From the NCBI RefSeq assembly GCF_021147775.1, contig NZ_JAGTPK010000031.1, positions 1 through 61,936 on the forward strand: a DNA stretch of 61,936 bases, in the 5' to 3' direction. The DNA comes from Pseudomonas californiensis (GTDB lineage Bacteria > Pseudomonadota > Gammaproteobacteria > Pseudomonadales > Pseudomonadaceae). Position 1 is the stretch's first letter. Each line of letters begins with the position of its first letter. The translations under genes were made by a program, and so were the position numbers. This document shows positions 59,135-61,936 of this stretch, piece after piece. A model generated the notes under the pieces. The model was given only the letters and a program-made list of their open reading frames with translations, was not told where the DNA came from and did no database searches.

Positions 59135-60343
59135 TCAGGCCTTGCAAGCCCCGGTAACCGGCTTGGCGGCGAACCTGTCCTTGATCCACGCCGTCACATC
59201 TGCGAGTGATGTCTGAAGCATCCCGACATGGTCGCCCGGGTAGGAGCGCAGCACGAGCGCGTTACCGGCCGCACAGGCCTTTCTGGCCTGAGTTTCGATC
59301 ACAGCCGGCGGTGTGGCGGCATCGCTGGCGCCAATCGCAACCAGCAGCGAACCTGCGATGGGCTTGTTACCCACCTGGTTGATCGCGAAAAAATCAGACA
59401 CGTAGGGCTGGCTGGCCCAGTCCTGCTTCAACACACTGCCCGGTTTGACGTGTGCGAATGCAGCTTGCGCATAGAAGTAGCAGCCCTTGTTGACCAGATC
59501 GTCATACCGTCCAGCTGCCTCAGCAGTCAGCATTGTGTTGATGTCAAATCGTGGGAACTGCTGTTTGATTGCACGTGCCATGTAGACGGGATAGAACAAT
59601 GCACCCGGTTGACTCGCGTTATCCTCAAGCAATGCGGCTCCGCCCACCGCTGGCGCGAGGGCCACGGCAGCCAGGTAGTTCGGGTCCTTGCGGGAGGCTT
59701 GCTGCTCGGCAACGCCCCACACGGCCTGACCGCCTTGTGAATGGCCTATCGCGACCCATTTTCGGGTCACGCCTGTGACCGCCTTCTGAGCCGCAGGCAC
59801 CGCGTTGATCACGTCGGTGGCATTGACGATCTTGTTCATGTACGCGTGGCCGCCCTCGGTGGCCAGGCCTGCGTAGTCGACGGCCAGTACGGCAAAGCCC
59901 TGAGCCAACAGAGGCATGACGTTGTAACCCGCGTCGAACGAGTTGGACGCACCGCACATTTTCCCGACACCCATGGTGCCGTGAGCCCAGACCACCAGCG
60001 GGAAACCTCCTTTGGGTGCGGTTCCTGCGGGCTTGATGAGCACCGCTGACGCGACGGTCGGGCTCTGGTAAAGGTCGTTGGACCAGTAAAGAATTCGGGT
60101 GGCTGAGGCGCCCTTGGGAATGTGGTAGTTATCGGCCGGTTCTGAACGGATCAACTGGCCTGGTACGCCCGGTGCACCCGTGGGTGTGTCCCAGAAGTGG
60201 CCACTCGGAATAAACAGTGAGGATTCGAATTTGACGGCGTCCTCTACGCTTTCGATTGGCGGTGGCCCTGCAAAGGCAGTGCAAAGCCAGAACGAAGTCA
60301 CCAGTGTTGCGAACGAAGCCGACAGCGGAAGATATCGAGTCAT
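59135..60343 (-). CDS. Secreted alpha/beta hydrolase (secretory lipase family)
   Basis: A 402-residue hydrolase with an N-terminal signal peptide (cleavage near TAFAGPP), oxyanion region VVWAHGTMG, nucleophile elbow IGHSQGGQA (Ser), acid near GASDAATPP and a His in YPGDHVGM. This pattern fits the LIP secretory lipase family and related esterases. Exported to the periplasm or outside. It shares the strand with the outer-membrane protein gene upstream (51-bp gap), so they may be cotranscribed. Natural substrate unknown. Confidence 0.87.
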   Translation of the reverse strand: MTRYLPLSASFATLVTSFWLCTAFAGPPPIESVEDAVKFESSLFIPSGHFWDTPTGAPGVPGQLIRSEPADNYHIPKGASATRILYWSNDLYQSPTVASAVLIKPAGTAPKGGFPLVVWAHGTMGVGKMCGASNSFDAGYNVMPLLAQGFAVLAVDYAGLATEGGHAYMNKIVNATDVINAVPAAQKAVTGVTRKWVAIGHSQGGQAVWGVAEQQASRKDPNYLAAVALAPAVGGAALLEDNASQPGALFYPVYMARAIKQQFPRFDINTMLTAEAAGRYDDLVNKGCYFYAQAAFAHVKPGSVLKQDWASQPYVSDFFAINQVGNKPIAGSLLVAIGASDAATPPAVIETQARKACAAGNALVLRSYPGDHVGMLQTSLADVTAWIKDRFAAKPVTGACKA

Positions 60344-60394
60344 GATGGGCTCACGAATAAAGAATAAAGGGAGTTTGATGAGCGGTCGATGGGC

Positions 60395-61318
60395 TCAAAA
60401 TGAATGCGCGAGGCGGACAGCTGCCGTATAACCCTGCGAACGGTTTTCGGCGTCGAATTCCTTGTAGATATGAAACCAGACGGGAAGGTTGCCCGGTTTG
60501 AAGTAAGAGATGGCAGGGCCGACAGCCAGGACTTTGGCGCGGTTGCCGTTCTCAAGACTGGCGGCGTTATCGTCGCTGATCTGATGGTAGTAATAACCAC
60601 CGAGCCCCACGGTCCAGTCACTGGCGTGTTGCCCTATTGCAAACTCATGTCGGTACTCGACACCGGATTTATAATCGGTATCAGGGTTGCGGGTGTTGAA
60701 GTCGAGTTGAAAGCTGGATGAAACTTCCAGTCCGTGCTCTGAAATCCAGGTGCCATTTAGAATCGGTGAAAAGGTCCAGTGATTGACCCCACTGTTCATG
60801 AAGCGGTTTTTATCATAGTCACCGGTGGGCGCCTGGATTTGCAGTTGCGCATTGATCCCTGCATTAGGCGCTACGTGCCATTGAAGCATGACCGGTAATA
60901 GTTGTAAGTCAGCCTGCCTGAAAAGGTCCGAGTGGGTTTCGAACACCGTCTGCCCACCGGCATTGACTTTCAAGTCACCGTTCATTTTAAAGAAAGGCGC
61001 CACGGCCCCAAAACCATAGTTGGCACCCAGAAAGGTCGCGTCTGTCATGCGCAGGTAGGCCAGCGAGAAGGACAGTACGCTGACCGAGATGTCATTGCCG
61101 GTGTCTTTTCCGCGACCGTCCTTCTGCAACGTGGTTTTATAGAAAGCGGATCGACCGGCAATCGTACCGTTGGGCGTGGGAGGGGGTAGAAAGCCGGCCC
61201 CGAAGTCATACACGCCATACGCGGTAGTTGGAACGCCACTTTCGATTGCCTGCGAAGTGCTGCCCCATAATGTAAAGGACAGCACGACGGCGGCCCGAGC
61301 ACTCGTGCGAATATTCAT
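60395..61318 (-). CDS. Phenol-degradation MetA/SphA-type outer-membrane protein
   Basis: A 307-residue protein with signal peptide (cleavage near STSQAIE) and a C-terminal phenylalanine, AAVRLAHSF, typical of outer-membrane beta-barrels. Alternating patterns such as FQLDFNTRNPDTDY and VGLGGYYYHQ and the TPNGTIAGRS loop fit the MetA-pathway-of-phenol/SphA family, thought to import aromatic or lipid substrates. It precedes the secreted lipase gene, which suggests uptake of lipid hydrolysis products. Ribosome site weak. Confidence 0.82.
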   Translation of the reverse strand: MNIRTSARAAVVLSFTLWGSTSQAIESGVPTTAYGVYDFGAGFLPPPTPNGTIAGRSAFYKTTLQKDGRGKDTGNDISVSVLSFSLAYLRMTDATFLGANYGFGAVAPFFKMNGDLKVNAGGQTVFETHSDLFRQADLQLLPVMLQWHVAPNAGINAQLQIQAPTGDYDKNRFMNSGVNHWTFSPILNGTWISEHGLEVSSSFQLDFNTRNPDTDYKSGVEYRHEFAIGQHASDWTVGLGGYYYHQISDDNAASLENGNRAKVLAVGPAISYFKPGNLPVWFHIYKEFDAENRSQGYTAAVRLAHSF

Positions 61319-61645
61319 GGTGGGTTACCTGTAAAATTTATTATTGTTCTTCTTTCGCTGCGGAGGGTGTCCGCGTAACTTCGTTACTGGCGAAGAAGCG
61401 CGTGTGCAAAAGGTATTTTGGCAGTCGCTTCTTAATAGGTTGTTGTGCAGGTCGCCTTGTATCAAGGTCTTCTTTGGAAGTGCAGTGAAACTATAAAAGT
61501 TCGTGAGTTGATCCGCTGTTCGTAATGTTTAATACCGTCTTCAATCAGCGTTTTGTTTGTGTGCAAGGCGTGGTTATAGTACAAGAGAAAAGAACGCCGT
61601 GAAGGCTGTCCTTGCTCACAATGCTTTTTCCAAAACGGAAATACT
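61319..61645. other. Divergent intergenic region between SphA-type and LysR genes
   Basis: About 330 bp, AT-rich in its middle and right part, with no gene. It should contain the promoters of both flanking genes. No clear LysR palindrome was found by eye. Confidence 0.5.
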
Positions 61646-61828
61646 ATGGATAAATTGGGTGCGTTCAGCACATTTTTGGCCGTTGCTGACAGTGGCAGTT
61701 TCAGCCGCGCCGCCAAACAGCTGGGGAAGACGCCATCGGCGATTACAAAAAACATCAACCACCTTGAAGAGGAACTGGGCGTCAAGCTTCTGGTGCGCAG
61801 CACCCACCATACAACCTTGACGGACGCC
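61646..61828 (+). pseudogene. LysR-family regulator truncated by an IS66-family element
   Basis: The ATG at 61646 opens MDKLGAFSTFLAVADSGSFS, with HTH SRAAKQLGKTPSAITKNI and linker ELGVKLLVRSTHHTTLTDAG. After about 61 residues the frame enters the IS terminus and stops seven residues later. The ligand-binding domain must lie beyond the element or be lost. It is divergent from the SphA-type gene, which it may have regulated. Confidence 0.88.
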
Positions 61829-61936
61829 GGTTTTATTGTAAGCGCTCCATAAACCCCACTTGGCTAAAGATAGGTAAAGCGCTTAGCTGTGAAGTCGAGG
61901 TTCGCAGTTCCACGGCAGCAAGGCTTCGTAATCCTC
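61829..61936. mobile_element. Terminus of an IS66-family insertion sequence (runs off right edge)
   Basis: The sequence switches at GTAAGCGCTCCATAAACC; GTAAGCG is the characteristic IS66-family terminus. On the minus strand a transposase C-terminus ends 54 bp inside. The eight bases before it, GTTTTATT, would be the target duplication, but the other end is outside the window. Confidence 0.85.
61883..61936 (-). CDS. IS66-family transposase TnpC, C-terminal 17 residues (partial)
   Basis: The minus-strand frame from the window edge encodes EDYEALLPWNCEPRLHS then TAA at 61885-61883. ALLPWN is the classic end of IS66 transposases. The rest lies beyond the window. Confidence 0.85.
   Translation of the reverse strand, partial: EDYEALLPWNCEPRLHS

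Overview
The window looks like chromosome of a fluorescent pseudomonad, most likely the Pseudomonas syringae group. It carries the conserved block gacA (TTG start)-uvrC-pgsA-tRNA-Gly, a mexT/mexS-like divergent pair, pgm, a bdhA/3-hydroxybutyrate permease/sigma-54 activator trio, a yejABEF peptide importer and a hexuronate catabolic locus, together with many insertion-sequence scraps. Species assignment is inference from gene content and protein recognition; no database was searched.

Layout. 0-11 kb is an accessory patchwork: IS3 tail, small zinc-ribbon membrane protein, orphan T6SS hcp with a decayed tssE-like tail, a cN-I type 5'-nucleotidase, a LysR gene beside a frameshifted old-yellow-enzyme gene, a 141-bp MITE-like element, an M24 peptidase relic, an IS3 relic, hipBA, then mexT/mexS. 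The stretch 2.9-8.6 kb lies between two direct copies (51 of 60 bases identical) of the 3' end of mexT. 11-15 kb holds an unfamiliar unit: a 30-codon ORF with a strong ribosome site overlapping by ATGA a 500-residue PP-loop protein, followed by a MocR-like PLP regulator. I regard this as the best candidate for an undescribed system.

14.8-37 kb is mostly housekeeping: a DEAD_2 helicase with nuclease-like N-terminus, pgm, two parvulins, a PilU-like ATPase, 3-hydroxybutyrate use (sigma-54 promoter and upstream repeats visible), yejABEF, and a DAHP synthase preceded by a leader peptide rich in Tyr/Trp/Phe and a strong terminator, i.e. an attenuator. Then come two XRE-type proteins, gacA, uvrC, pgsA and tRNA-Gly.

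36.5-48.4 kb is a sugar-acid locus: KdgR with two operator-like boxes, then kdgK-manD-rspB-MFS-uxuB-uxuA, and on the other strand a Zn-dehydrogenase-uxaA-FadR-type regulator operon with two identical-spacing operators. The two arms probably feed 2-keto-3-deoxygluconate to KdgK.

48.6-53 kb is a LysR-linked quinone/redox cluster (quinone oxidoreductase, NmrA-like, DoxX, pirin) in which the NmrA and pirin genes are frameshifted; pirin also has an 8-bp tandem repeat. 53-57 kb is a polyol/sugar operon (two xylose-isomerase-like barrels and a Gfo/Idh dehydrogenase) with a divergent LacI regulator. Then come a frameshifted YtcJ-like amidohydrolase, a secreted lipase-like hydrolase, a MetA/SphA-type outer-membrane protein, and a LysR gene cut by an IS66-family element that runs off the right edge.
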